Shown in pieces: positions 9,745-19,228 of a DNA stretch of 64,000 bases (within the stretch, counting starts at the first letter, position 1; each line of letters opens with the position of its first letter). The DNA comes from Ignavibacteria bacterium (GTDB lineage: Bacteria; Bacteroidota; Ignavibacteria; Tepidaquicellales; OLB5): contig JAFLBX010000002.1 of NCBI GenBank assembly GCA_017303675.1, positions 248,001-312,000 of the forward strand. Direction: 5' to 3'. A program made the translations under genes and the position numbers. The notes under the pieces are model-generated. The model was not told the origin of the DNA and did no database searches. It saw nothing but the letters and a program-made list of their open reading frames with translations.

Positions 9745-10347
9745 TTGATTAAAAAACTGATAGTCCTCGGTATATTTGTATTGCCGGTATTTTTGATCGG
9801 GATTACAGGTTGTTCAGCATCAGGCAGTGATGGTGAGTACAGCGTAAAAACAAACAAGAAAACCAAGAAATCAGAAGAAGTAGCCAGTGTAACTGGTATT
9901 CAGAAAAAAAGCTTGATAGAGCAGTCAAATTTAGAGACGCTCACAAACATTGTTTCCGAATATTCCAATACTTCTGTTGACCGTGACGCTGTAATGATCA
10001 AGATAATTGAGCTCATTAACACCCCGTATCTTTGGGGCGGTACAACAACAAACGGCATTGATTGTTCTGCATTCTGCCAGAGAGTAATGAAATTTGCTTT
10101 AGGCATTGATATTCCCAGAACATCCATAATGCAATCAACAGTTGGTGATGAAGTAGCAAGGGAAAACCTGCAGTTTGGCGACCTGGTATTTTTCAACACC
10201 ATGGGAAGAAGGATCTCACATGTAGGTATATACCTCGGTGAGGGAGTTTTCGCACATTCATCTTCAAGCGGCGGAGTAAAAACAAACTCTCTTAATGAAG
10301 ATTATTATAACTCGCGCTATGTTACAGCAAGACGTGTTATAAAATAA
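9745..10347 (+). CDS. NlpC/P60 family cell-wall peptidase, lipoprotein
   Basis: NlpC/P60 enzymes are papain-fold peptidases that cut D-gamma-glutamyl-diaminopimelate or related bonds in peptidoglycan stem peptides. The 200-residue product has a lipoprotein signal (LIGITGC, Cys near residue 23). Its C-terminal domain has the catalytic Cys in GIDCSAFCQ, the first His in ISHVGIYLG and a second His in FAHSSSSGG. The start is TTG with GGAG upstream; no ATG would keep the signal peptide. It is 3 bases from the DppB-like gene, so the two are surely co-expressed. Confidence 0.88.
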   Translation: MIKKLIVLGIFVLPVFLIGITGCSASGSDGEYSVKTNKKTKKSEEVASVTGIQKKSLIEQSNLETLTNIVSEYSNTSVDRDAVMIKIIELINTPYLWGGTTTNGIDCSAFCQRVMKFALGIDIPRTSIMQSTVGDEVARENLQFGDLVFFNTMGRRISHVGIYLGEGVFAHSSSSGGVKTNSLNEDYYNSRYVTARRVIK

Positions 10348-10350
10348 CGA

Positions 10351-11277
10351 ATGGCAACTTATATTATCAGAAAGTTACTGTATTCAATCCTTGTTTTAAT
10401 AGGGGTTATTACAGTAACTTTTTGTTTAATGTATGTTATACCTGGTGACCCTGCAAGATTAATGCTGGGACAAAGGGCAGATATAGCTTCAATAGATGCA
10501 GTCAGGAAACAATTAGGGCTTGATGATCCTTTATACGTTCAATACGGCAGGTTCATGCTAAAAGCTGTACAGGGTGATCTTGGCAGGTCTTATTCATCAA
10601 ACCGTGATGTGCTTACAACAATAATCGAAACATTTCCCGCAACAGCAATTCTTGCTGTTTCAGCATTATTAATTTCATCTATCATCGGAATCCTTATTGG
10701 AGTTGTTTCTTCAGTCAAACCATACACGCTTTCAGATAATATTTCAATGCTTGTAGCATTGTTCGGGATATCATTTCCGCCGTTCGCATTAGGATTAATT
10801 ATGGCGTTCGTTTTCGGCGCTCTGTTAAAATGGTTCCCAATCTCAGGTTATATCAACAATGGTATGATATATCTTGTATTGCCGATGCTTACTCTTGCTT
10901 TAAGACCGCTCTCAATTATAGCCCGCCTTACCAGGTCAAGTATGCTGGATGTTCTGGGTCAGGATTATGTAAGGACAGCCAGGGCCAAAGGTGTTAATGA
11001 ATGGAAGGTAATAATAAGGCACGCATTAAGGAATGCGCTGAATCCGGTTATCACAACTATCAGCGCCTGGCTTGCTGCACTGCTCGGAGGAACCTTCTTC
11101 ATTGAATATATATTTAACTGGCCGGGAATCGGACTGCTTGCGATAAATTCTATTTTATCACTCGATTTCCCGATGATACAGGGAACAGTACTCTTCACCG
11201 CGGTTATATTCATAATTGTTAATGTTATTGTGGATATAATCTATGCCTTTCTTGATCCAAAAGTAAAATTATCATAA
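10351..11277 (+). CDS. ABC transporter permease, DppB/OppB family
   Basis: This is one of the two inner-membrane permease subunits of a dipeptide/oligopeptide importer. The 308-residue product has the family's N-terminal motif VIPGDPARLMLGQRA, about six hydrophobic segments, and the ATPase-contact EAA-type loop DYVRTARAKGVNEWKVIIRHALRNALNPVI (near residues 208-237). The partner permease and ATPases are not in the window. It forms a two-gene unit with the upstream NlpC/P60 gene and lies downstream of a family 5 binding protein. Confidence 0.9.
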   Translation: MATYIIRKLLYSILVLIGVITVTFCLMYVIPGDPARLMLGQRADIASIDAVRKQLGLDDPLYVQYGRFMLKAVQGDLGRSYSSNRDVLTTIIETFPATAILAVSALLISSIIGILIGVVSSVKPYTLSDNISMLVALFGISFPPFALGLIMAFVFGALLKWFPISGYINNGMIYLVLPMLTLALRPLSIIARLTRSSMLDVLGQDYVRTARAKGVNEWKVIIRHALRNALNPVITTISAWLAALLGGTFFIEYIFNWPGIGLLAINSILSLDFPMIQGTVLFTAVIFIIVNVIVDIIYAFLDPKVKLS

Positions 11278-11294
11278 ATTTAATTAATTCATCC

Positions 11295-13532
11295 ATGAAG
11301 AAACTAACAATATTAGCTTTAATGCTTATTTTTGGGCTGGTACCTGTTTGTTCGCAAACAAACATTTATAACCCGTTCAGCATTAATTATGCTAAAACAA
11401 GCCTGGCAGCGGGCGAACTTTCCAAATCGGTTGATGATGCCGAAATTGTTGATGTTGACTTTAATCTTATAAATAAGATAATAGACAATAATTCCGAAAA
11501 CATTACACTTTCAATACCTCATAACGGAAGTAACCTGGTCATTAAATTAAACAGGTTTGATATACTTGATGATAATATTAAAATAGTTGAAGGAACAGCA
11601 TCAGGCGATAAACAGATCACTTCTAAAAAGGAATTCGCATCATATACCGGAAATTTATATGATATAAATTCTCCATTGGTTGCTGTAACTTTTTTCCGCA
11701 ATGATGTATCAGCGCTGGTAATCTATAATAATGAAACATATGTTCTGGCAAAACAGCAAAGTACCGGTGACTTTATTTCTTATAAAAGCAGCAAATTGAA
11801 AATACAGAACAATTTTAAATGTAATACAGATGAACTTGGAATTCCTTCGCAGATCACTGAATTGCAGAAATCACTCAGTGGAAATTTTTCTTCTAGCCAA
11901 ACCAGCACATTGCTTAAAGCAAGTATAGCAACTGAATCAGATTATGAGTTCTATACAGGATTAGGGAATTCAACAGAAAAAGCAACGAATTACATTATTG
12001 CTTTATATGTTCCCGTATCTGCTATTTATATGAGGGATGTAAATGTAATGCTGCAGTTAACTTATATGAGAGTGTGGACTACATCTGCAGACCCGTATCC
12101 TGATGCTACTTCATCAAATACTTTATTGAATTCATTCCGCAGTTACTGGAATGCGAATATGCAGTCAACACAAAGAACCCTCGCGCATTTTATTTCCACA
12201 CGTCCCGGCGGATTAGGAGGAATTGCTTGGGTTAACGTACTGTGTGCAACAGGACCGAATCATAATGGTTATGCATTCAGCGATATTGATGCAAATTTTA
12301 ATCCGTTGCCTACTTATTCATGGGATTGTATGGTTGTAGCTCATGAAACAGGCCACAACTTCGGCTCACCTCATACCCACAGCTGTTCATGGCCAGGCGG
12401 CCCGATTGACAGCTGTTATGAAACAGAAGGAGGCTGTTATACCGGTCCGGCTATAGCCCGTGTGGGAACAATTATGAGTTATTGTCATTTGAACGGTTCT
12501 ATTGCGTTATACTTTGGTGCCTTACCTTCGCAGCTTATTCGATCAAGATCTGAAGCTGCAGCATGTATGAACAGTGTTTCCGGTTATGCAATTGGTTACC
12601 CTAATGGAGGAAGTTTCTACCGTTCCGGTACAACAGTTCCTGTTATTTGGGGAACGTCAAATCTTGGAAATGTTGACCTGCAGTATACAACAAATAACGG
12701 AACTAACTGGGTCAATATTGGAACTAATATTGATGCAGTATTGCGAACATATAACTGGACAATTCCTTATATACCTACAACTACACAGGCAAAAGTGCGC
12801 GTTTTTCAAAGCGGAAATACATCAACGGCAGATGAAAGTGACAGTACATTTCAGTTAAGACCTACCATAACAGCATTTACTTTGCTCAATCCCCCGCAAT
12901 TAAGCAGGATAAATGTGAGTACCGGAGACACATCAAAGGTACACTTCAGCTTTACAAAGGGCGGTTCATTACCTGAGTTTAAATACAAATGGACACTAAG
13001 TACCACAAACAACTCGAATTCATACAGTACTTTTTCGAATTCTTCAGGAACTGATTCAGTCCTGTCGATTTCCAAAAATACGCTTGATTCAATTGTTGCT
13101 TCATGGGGTGTAAATAATGTTGGAGATTCGATAAGGGTCAGATGGTCAGTTAAATGTTTTACACAGTTCGATTCTCTTGCTGCAAATACTAACTTTCTGG
13201 TTACAATAGCAAGAACCGTAATTGGAATTGAACCGATATCATCAGTAATACCTGATAAATTCTATGTAAACCCCAATTATCCTAACCCGTTCAATCCGGA
13301 AACAAAAATAAAGTTCGGGCTGCCGGCTAATGCTGATGTGAAAATATCAGTATATGACATGCTGGGCAGGGAAGTGGATATACTTGTAAATTCAAAGCTT
13401 GAGGCGGGCGAATACATTGCAAACTGGAATGCAGTGAATTTTTCGAGCGGAATCTATATTTACAGGATAGAAGCAAAAGATGTAAAAGGAAATAAATTCA
13501 TTGAAACCAGGAAAATGGTTTTGGTGAAGTAA
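11295..13532 (+). CDS. Secreted reprolysin-like zinc metalloprotease with T9SS sorting domain
   Basis: The 745-residue product has a signal peptide (to about VCSQ, residue 21), an N-terminal region resembling a propeptide, and a metzincin catalytic domain. The zinc site is HETGHNFGSPH (HExxHxxGxxH, near residue 352) and the Met-turn is GTIMSYCH. Fibronectin-like beta regions follow. The last 80 residues are a type A T9SS sorting domain with NYPNPFNPETKIKFG and a final RKMVLVK, so the protein should be exported across the outer membrane and processed by a sortase. The substrate is unknown. A terminator follows. Confidence 0.9.
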   Translation: MKKLTILALMLIFGLVPVCSQTNIYNPFSINYAKTSLAAGELSKSVDDAEIVDVDFNLINKIIDNNSENITLSIPHNGSNLVIKLNRFDILDDNIKIVEGTASGDKQITSKKEFASYTGNLYDINSPLVAVTFFRNDVSALVIYNNETYVLAKQQSTGDFISYKSSKLKIQNNFKCNTDELGIPSQITELQKSLSGNFSSSQTSTLLKASIATESDYEFYTGLGNSTEKATNYIIALYVPVSAIYMRDVNVMLQLTYMRVWTTSADPYPDATSSNTLLNSFRSYWNANMQSTQRTLAHFISTRPGGLGGIAWVNVLCATGPNHNGYAFSDIDANFNPLPTYSWDCMVVAHETGHNFGSPHTHSCSWPGGPIDSCYETEGGCYTGPAIARVGTIMSYCHLNGSIALYFGALPSQLIRSRSEAAACMNSVSGYAIGYPNGGSFYRSGTTVPVIWGTSNLGNVDLQYTTNNGTNWVNIGTNIDAVLRTYNWTIPYIPTTTQAKVRVFQSGNTSTADESDSTFQLRPTITAFTLLNPPQLSRINVSTGDTSKVHFSFTKGGSLPEFKYKWTLSTTNNSNSYSTFSNSSGTDSVLSISKNTLDSIVASWGVNNVGDSIRVRWSVKCFTQFDSLAANTNFLVTIARTVIGIEPISSVIPDKFYVNPNYPNPFNPETKIKFGLPANADVKISVYDMLGREVDILVNSKLEAGEYIANWNAVNFSSGIYIYRIEAKDVKGNKFIETRKMVLVK

Positions 13533-13555
13533 TAAAATTTATAATTAGATTTTCA

Positions 13556-13588
13556 AAAAGCTCCCGTAAGTTTTCGGGAGCTTTTTTT
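13556..13588 (+). terminator. Rho-independent terminator after the metalloprotease
   Basis: AAAAGCTCCCG (13556-13566) pairs with CGGGAGCTTTT (13575-13585) around an 8-base loop and runs into TTTTTTT. It separates the metalloprotease from the clpB N-terminal half. Confidence 0.92.
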
Positions 13589-13660
13589 GTATTTAAAAAT
13601 AATGGAATTTTTTTATATAGTAAGAAATTCTATATTATAAGAATAATCATAAACTAAAAA

Positions 13661-14977
13661 ATGGCTATAAACTTCAATAAATTTACAATAAAAGCTCAGG
13701 AAGCAATGCAGGAAGCGGCTGAAATTGCCGCTAATTACTCAAACCAGCAGATAGAACCGCAGCACCTTTTGGCTGCAGTTATACAAAATGATGAGAGCAT
13801 CGCAGTATCACTGATCAAAAAGATCGGTCCTAATATTGATACAATCAGAATAAAAGTATCAGGCTTAATTGAAAAATTACCCAAAGTATCAAACACAACT
13901 TCCTCAAATCAATTTCTATCAAATGTTCTTCAAAAAGATCTGGATGATGCGGTTAAATTTGCGGGACAGTTAAGAGATGACTATATAAGTATAGAGCATT
14001 TGCTGCTTGCGCTTGCAGATGATAAAGGGGAAACCGGCAAACTTCTTAATGTGCAGGGAATAACAGGTGAATCTATACTTTCTGCATTAAAGGATGTAAG
14101 AGGCAACCAAAGAGTATCATCACAGGCCCCTGAGGAAACATACCAGTCACTTAAAAAATACGGGAGAGACCTGAACCAGCTTGCCAGGCAGGGAAAACTT
14201 GACCCTGTTATCGGGCGGGAAGATGAAATCAGAAGAGTTCTCCAGGTTCTATCCAGAAGAACGAAAAATAATCCTGTGCTTGTGGGTGAGCCAGGAGTAG
14301 GTAAAACCGCAATAGCTGAAGGTCTCGCCTTCAGAATAGTGAATGGTGAAGTACCTGAAAACCTGAAATCGAAAATTGTGATAGCCCTTGATATGGGCGC
14401 TTTAATTGCCGGGGCAAGCTACCGCGGACAGTTTGAAGAAAGGCTGAAAGCCGTGATAAATGAAGTAAAACAAAGCAATGGTGAGATAATACTTTTTATT
14501 GATGAGATACATACGCTTGTAGGGGCGGGAAAAACTGACGGCGCTATGGATGCGGCTAATATTCTGAAGCCTGCGCTTGCAAGGGGAGAACTTCATGCAA
14601 TTGGCGCAACTACACTTGATGAATACCGTAAATATATTGAAAAGGATCCTGCGCTTGAAAGACGCTTCCAGCCGGTAATTGTGGATGAGCCGAGTGTAGA
14701 AGATACGATCTCAATATTACGGGGACTTAAAGAAAAATACGAAGTTCACCATGGAGTAAGGATTACTGATTCAGCTATAGTTTCGGCAGCATCACTTTCT
14801 CACAGGTATATTACTGACAGGTTTTTGCCTGATAAGGCTATTGATCTTATAGATGAAGCCGCAAGCAAGCTAAGGATAGAAATTGATTCTATGCCTGAAG
14901 AGCTGGATATCATTGAAAAAAAGATCAAACAGCTTGAAATAGAGCGTGAAGCGCTGAAAAGAGAAATTACTTCCTAA
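13661..14977 (+). CDS. clpB: ClpB disaggregase, N-terminal half (split gene)
   Basis: ClpB is a hexameric AAA+ chaperone that, with DnaK, pulls proteins out of aggregates; the normal protein is about 860 residues. This 438-residue ORF holds the Clp N domain (residues 1-145) and NBD1. Walker A is GEPGVGKT (near 209), Walker B is LFIDEIHT (near 280), and the arginine fingers are in ALERRFQ (near 333). It then enters the middle-domain coiled coil and stops after [12 protein letters not shown]. The rest of the protein is at 22574-23905, with nothing obviously lost at the join. All NBD1 catalytic residues are present, so this is not simple decay. Confidence 0.93.
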   Translation: MAINFNKFTIKAQEAMQEAAEIAANYSNQQIEPQHLLAAVIQNDESIAVSLIKKIGPNIDTIRIKVSGLIEKLPKVSNTTSSNQFLSNVLQKDLDDAVKFAGQLRDDYISIEHLLLALADDKGETGKLLNVQGITGESILSALKDVRGNQRVSSQAPEETYQSLKKYGRDLNQLARQGKLDPVIGREDEIRRVLQVLSRRTKNNPVLVGEPGVGKTAIAEGLAFRIVNGEVPENLKSKIVIALDMGALIAGASYRGQFEERLKAVINEVKQSNGEIILFIDEIHTLVGAGKTDGAMDAANILKPALARGELHAIGATTLDEYRKYIEKDPALERRFQPVIVDEPSVEDTISILRGLKEKYEVHHGVRITDSAIVSAASLSHRYITDRFLPDKAIDLIDEAASKLRIEIDSMPEELDIIEKKIKQLEIEREALKREITS

Positions 14978-15055
14978 AATAGATTTTCAAAGTCTGCATT
15001 ACCATAACTTTCCAGAACCTTAACAGTTTTTGCCCTGTTAGTTAGTTAAAGCTAT

Positions 15056-15949
15056 ATGAGAATTCTAATTGCGGCAAACTGTAAATCAGGGGCGGCTGAA
15101 AGTTCAGCTGAGATTTCCAGTACCTTGAGATCACATTTTACCAAATACGGTATTACCCCTCATTTCTTTTATATTGATGAAAACTCACGCGAAGATATTA
15201 AGAATATCATCGATAACGGCAATTTCGATATTGTCGCAGTTTCCGGAGGAGACGGAACGATCAGCGCGATCGCGGATTTTCTTGCAGGAAAGGATATTGC
15301 GATGGGAGTAATACCTTCAGGTACGCTGAACCATTTCGCTAAAGATCTGGATATTCCTTTATCAACAGAAGAATCAGTTAAATTGTTAATAAACGGAAAA
15401 CCTTCGTTAATTGATACGGCAACAGTCAATGGCAGGACATTTATAAACAATTCATCTATCGGAATCTATCCGATTGCAGTACGCAAAAGAGAGATACAGC
15501 AAAACAGATTTAAACGTAATAAATGGATTGCTTTGTTCTTCGGACTCTTAGCTGTAATGAGGAAGTTTCCTGTTTATGCTGTCAGGATAAAAACTGAAAG
15601 TGAAACATTGCTTATAAGATCACCCATAGTATTTGTAGGCAATAATGAGTATAGCACAGAACTGGTAACGCTAGGAAGCAGAAAGACTATTTCAGGAGGA
15701 AAACTGAGCCTGTATATAGCAAAGAGCAATACCCGCTGGAAAATGATAAAGCTTATAATAGCAGCTTGTTTTAACAGGCTTAACGATTCAGATGAACTTG
15801 AATTGAGGCTTGTTGATGAAGTTATTATAGATTCAAAAAAGAAATCTCTTTCAGTATCAGTTGATGGCGAAGTTGAAATAATGACTCCACCACTTAGCTA
15901 CAAAATTAACAGAAAAAGTTTAAAAGTCATTTTACCCGATAAAGGCTGA
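15056..15949 (+). CDS. Diacylglycerol/lipid kinase family protein (YegS/DagK-like)
   Basis: The family phosphorylates diacylglycerol or related lipids with ATP. The 297-residue product has the family's GGDGT motif (VSGGDGTISAIADFL, near residue 64) and GVIPSGTLNHFAKDL in the catalytic domain, followed by the beta-sandwich region ending SVDGEVEIMTPP. No signal peptide is seen. It is the first gene of the stretch between the clpB halves, 78 bases after the N-terminal half. A phosphoesterase gene follows after 4 bases, so the two are probably one unit. The exact lipid substrate is unknown. Confidence 0.85.
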   Translation: MRILIAANCKSGAAESSAEISSTLRSHFTKYGITPHFFYIDENSREDIKNIIDNGNFDIVAVSGGDGTISAIADFLAGKDIAMGVIPSGTLNHFAKDLDIPLSTEESVKLLINGKPSLIDTATVNGRTFINNSSIGIYPIAVRKREIQQNRFKRNKWIALFFGLLAVMRKFPVYAVRIKTESETLLIRSPIVFVGNNEYSTELVTLGSRKTISGGKLSLYIAKSNTRWKMIKLIIAACFNRLNDSDELELRLVDEVIIDSKKKSLSVSVDGEVEIMTPPLSYKINRKSLKVILPDKG

Positions 15950-15953
15950 TTAT

Positions 15954-16760
15954 ATGAAGATAGTTGCCCACATATCTGATCTTCATTTTGGCACTGAAGA
16001 TCTGTATGCTGGAGAAGCACTGATAGAAGACCTTCAGGGTTTGGGGCTCTCATTGCTCATAATCAGCGGGGACCTAACGCAGAGGGCAAGAAAAAAACAG
16101 TTCATAGAAGCGCAGCGGTATTTACAGAAATTACCGCAGCCGCAGCTTGTCATACCTGGCAATCACGATATTCCGTTGTTTGATATATTCAGGCGTATTT
16201 TTATGCCATTAAAAAGGTTCAGAAAATATATCTGCGGAAATTTAACGCCTGCTCACAATGAAAAAGGTCTTGCGGTTTTAGGATTGAATACAGCGAGGCC
16301 ATATAAATGGAAAAATGGAGCAATTTCACAGGAGCAGATTGAACTGATACAATCACATATGTGCAGTATACCTGATGAGTATTTTAAAATTGTTGTAACT
16401 CATCATCCGTTTATCCCACCTCCGAATGATGATCTAGCTGAGCTTGTTGATAAAGCCCAGCTGGCTGTTGATGTAATTGACCCATGCGGAATTGACCTGC
16501 TGCTGGCTGGCCACCTCCATCATGGTTACACAGGGGATATCAGAAAACACTATCCTTCATCTGAAAGAACTATAATTGTAGCCCAGGCAGGAACTGCTAT
16601 TTCTAACAGGATACGGGAAGAACCCAATTCATATAATGTTATATATATTTTTGAAGATAGTTTTGAAGTTTGTGTCAGGGTATTTGATAAAAAAAGATTT
16701 TCAGAAAAAAAGAAAATTAAATATATTTATAAAAATGGGCAATGGCAACTGGAAGGCTGA
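15954..16760 (+). CDS. Calcineurin-like metallophosphoesterase
   Basis: The 268-residue product has all the dinuclear-metal motifs of the family in order: HISDLHFG (near residue 5), SGDLTQRA, PGNHDIP, VVTHHPF and LAGHLHHG. This points to hydrolysis of a phosphomonoester or phosphodiester; the cyclic-nucleotide/UDP-diacylglucosamine branches look similar and cannot be told apart here. It is 4 bases downstream of the lipid kinase, which makes a lipid-linked phosphate a reasonable but unproved substrate. The gene ends 1 base from the convergent sensor kinase gene. Confidence 0.85.
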   Translation: MKIVAHISDLHFGTEDLYAGEALIEDLQGLGLSLLIISGDLTQRARKKQFIEAQRYLQKLPQPQLVIPGNHDIPLFDIFRRIFMPLKRFRKYICGNLTPAHNEKGLAVLGLNTARPYKWKNGAISQEQIELIQSHMCSIPDEYFKIVVTHHPFIPPPNDDLAELVDKAQLAVDVIDPCGIDLLLAGHLHHGYTGDIRKHYPSSERTIIVAQAGTAISNRIREEPNSYNVIYIFEDSFEVCVRVFDKKRFSEKKKIKYIYKNGQWQLEG

Positions 16761-16761
16761 A

Positions 16762-18516
16762 TTAATCAGGTTGCTGCAATTCTATTTTGTCTTTTTTCTT
16801 TTCTTCAAGAACCGGTAGTGTAAAGAAAAATGTTGTTCCTTTACCAACTTCAGACTCAAACCAAATCTTCCCGCCGTGTTTTTCAATTACACGCTTGCAT
16901 AATGCAAGCCCTATTCCGGAACCCGGGTATTTCCTGTGGTCATGAAGCTTCTGGAAAACTATAAATATTCTTTCGCTGAACCATTGTTCAATTCCGATAC
17001 CATTATCCTTAACAGCGAAGAGCCACATACCATCCTTCTTTTCAGCGGATATATCAATTGTTGGTTTGTTTTCTCCCTGGTATTTTATAGCGTTAGCTAT
17101 CAGGTTCTGGAATACCTGTGTTATCTGCACAAAATTGCCGAATATAACAGGTAAAGTAAATTGTTTGATGTTGGCTTTACTTTCCTTTATTGCCAGTTCA
17201 AGATTTGCCATAGCATCTTTAAGCGCAAGGTTACAGTCAACATTTTCTTTAACTGCCCGTTCGGTTCCAACCCTGGAATACATCAGAAAATCAGTTATAA
17301 GCCTGTACATTCGTGTAACGCCGTCATCTGCTGAATTTATCTGCTCTTCCATTTCAGGACCAAGGCGTTTTTTATATTTTTTGTTCAGGGTTTCAAGGAA
17401 GTTCTGTATTGAGCGCAGCGGTTCCTGCAGGTCATGTGAAGCTGCGTATGAAAATACGTACAGCTCTTCATTGGAAAGCGCAAGTTCTTCGGCATATCTT
17501 CTTAATTCTTCTTCGACCTGTTTTTTGAATGTAATATCCCTGGAAATTGCAGATACACTTGTTACAATACCTGATTCATCCCAGATAGGAGATAAGGTCA
17601 GAGAAACATCGATAATGGTTTTATCTTTTTTCTGACGTTTGGTTTCAAGAGATTCTATTCTTTCACCTTTTGCTACCTTATTCAAAAGATGGTTCAATTC
17701 GTTTTGTTTATAATCGGGTATAACAATGGAAATATTCCTTCCGATGGCGTCCTTTTCCCTGTATCCGTAAAGCTTTTCGGCGCCGGGGTTCCAGCTCTGG
17801 ATCTGGCCGTCTATACTCATTGCATAAATAGCATCGCTGGAATTCAGCACTATTGATGCCAGCTGGTTTTTTATTTCTTCATTTTTCTTTTTTTCCGTTA
17901 TATCTCTTATGATAGTTATAACGTGGGGTATAGAGTGATATTGTACCGGTGTTGAAGCTACGCTAACATCAAGGTAAGAACCATCAATTCTTTTAATGGT
18001 GATATCAATTACAGGAACCTTCTTCATGTATTTCACCATTTCTTCAATCCGCTTGCTTATCTTATCTTTGAATGAATAATGTATAAAATCATAAACGCTT
18101 GCTCCTATTAACTGATCTTCTGACTGAGCTCCGAAAAGATTAAGACCTGCCTGGTTTATGAATAAAAACTTACCATCCCTGTGTATTGTTATTGTATCCG
18201 GTGAAAGGTCAACTGTGCTCCTTAGCCTGTTGACATTATCCTGAAGCTCTTCAATATCTTTGGCCAGATCAGTGATCTGAATATGTGACTCTTTAGCACG
18301 TCTGCGTGAAAATATAGCGAAAGCAAATCCAAAAAGCATCAAAACAAAAAGGAGCTCTACTATCCTGAATCCTTCAGTATCCGCCGCAATATTTCTCATC
18401 CATACAAAGAAATCAAGCATGGATGCGGCAATAAGAATAATAATTATTACTGAAAAAATAATAATTATATCTTTTAAATCGCCGGATTCCCTTTTATTTT
18501 TTGTTTCGTCTGCCAA
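16762..18516 (-). CDS. Membrane PAS-domain sensor histidine kinase
   Basis: The 584-residue product has two hydrophobic segments (near 18-38 and 50-68) and a short coiled coil. Two PAS domains follow (near 95-212 and 215-335, each ending in an RDIT-type strand). A HisKA domain has the phospho-accepting His in AASHDLQEPL, and a GHKL ATPase domain has NLIANAIKYQ, VKDNGIGI and GSGIGLALCKRVIEKHGG. No response regulator is adjacent, so it is an orphan kinase here. Its start overlaps the end of the upstream glycosyltransferase gene by 23 bases, suggesting translational coupling with the sugar-gene operon. Confidence 0.9.
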   Translation of the reverse strand: MADETKNKRESGDLKDIIIIFSVIIIILIAASMLDFFVWMRNIAADTEGFRIVELLFVLMLFGFAFAIFSRRRAKESHIQITDLAKDIEELQDNVNRLRSTVDLSPDTITIHRDGKFLFINQAGLNLFGAQSEDQLIGASVYDFIHYSFKDKISKRIEEMVKYMKKVPVIDITIKRIDGSYLDVSVASTPVQYHSIPHVITIIRDITEKKKNEEIKNQLASIVLNSSDAIYAMSIDGQIQSWNPGAEKLYGYREKDAIGRNISIVIPDYKQNELNHLLNKVAKGERIESLETKRQKKDKTIIDVSLTLSPIWDESGIVTSVSAISRDITFKKQVEEELRRYAEELALSNEELYVFSYAASHDLQEPLRSIQNFLETLNKKYKKRLGPEMEEQINSADDGVTRMYRLITDFLMYSRVGTERAVKENVDCNLALKDAMANLELAIKESKANIKQFTLPVIFGNFVQITQVFQNLIANAIKYQGENKPTIDISAEKKDGMWLFAVKDNGIGIEQWFSERIFIVFQKLHDHRKYPGSGIGLALCKRVIEKHGGKIWFESEVGKGTTFFFTLPVLEEKKKDKIELQQPD

Positions 18517-19228
18517 TTAAATCATTCTTTAATTCTTTTCTCAGGTCAATTATTTCCCTGATGGTCCTGAAAATTATAGACGGCCTTGCAGCAGTTGATA
18601 CACCATCAACCCTGGGCAGGTGCTTTACTCCGAGCTCGGTAAATGTGTAACCAAGAAGCTCGGCGCGTATCATTATTTCAGCATCAATAAATGCGTCTTT
18701 TGTGTTAACCTTGATATTTTTGAACAGGTCTGTTTTAATTATCTTGAATGCACAGTCGATATCTATATAGTCTATACCGAAAGTATACCGCAAGATATAA
18801 TTATACACAAAGCTTGTAAGCTTCCTGTAGGGTGAGTATTGTTTTTTCTTTCTGTAGCCTACAACCATATCGCTGAAAGGAACCAGTGCCACGAACTTTT
18901 TTAATTCCTCGAGGTCAAACTGGTTATCTCCATCAGTATAAAAAACATACTCAAACCGCGCTGTAGTAAAACCTTCCCATAAAGTTGCGCCATAACCTTT
19001 GTTCTTTTCATGGTGTACAACCTTTACTTTTGGATATTGCGTAGTCAGCTTATCGGCAACGGCAGCCGTATTATCAGGGGAGCCGTCTTCAATGATCGTT
19101 ATTTCATAATCCTTAAGCTGGAGCTCTTCCAGCACTGCAACAGCCTTATGAACAACTTTATCTATGTTCTTTTCATCATAATAAGCAGGGAAAAAAACAG
19201 AAAGCCGTATATCTTTATTCGTTATCAA
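18494..19228 (-). CDS. Family 2 glycosyltransferase (dolichyl/polyprenyl-phosphate sugar synthase-like)
   Basis: GT2 enzymes transfer a sugar from a nucleotide donor, often onto polyprenyl phosphate. The 244-residue product has SVFFPAYYDEKNI at its N-terminus, IIEDGSPDNTAAV and the metal-binding YTDGDNQFD. No C-terminal membrane segment is present. It overlaps the epimerase by 14 bases upstream and the sensor kinase by 23 bases downstream. With the GT-C membrane transferase at the head of the operon, a likely role is making a lipid-linked sugar donor; this is inference from context. Confidence 0.87.
   Translation of the reverse strand: MITNKDIRLSVFFPAYYDEKNIDKVVHKAVAVLEELQLKDYEITIIEDGSPDNTAAVADKLTTQYPKVKVVHHEKNKGYGATLWEGFTTARFEYVFYTDGDNQFDLEELKKFVALVPFSDMVVGYRKKKQYSPYRKLTSFVYNYILRYTFGIDYIDIDCAFKIIKTDLFKNIKVNTKDAFIDAEIMIRAELLGYTFTELGVKHLPRVDGVSTAARPSIIFRTIREIIDLRKELKNDLIGRRNKK

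Noticed and set aside
13627-13644. ATTCT/AGAAT inverted repeat before clpB, considered as a heat-shock operator
   Set aside because: It does not match CIRCE (TTAGCACTC-N9-GAGTGCTAA) and is short, in AT-rich sequence.
15021-15040. TAACAG/CTGTTA hairpin after the clpB N-terminal half
   Set aside because: Only 6 bp with an 8-base loop and no T run; not a credible terminator or junction repeat.
18801-18809. TTATACACA, a DnaA-box match
   Set aside because: Single copy inside the coding sequence of the GT2 gene, with no clustered boxes or AT-rich unwinding region; most likely chance.
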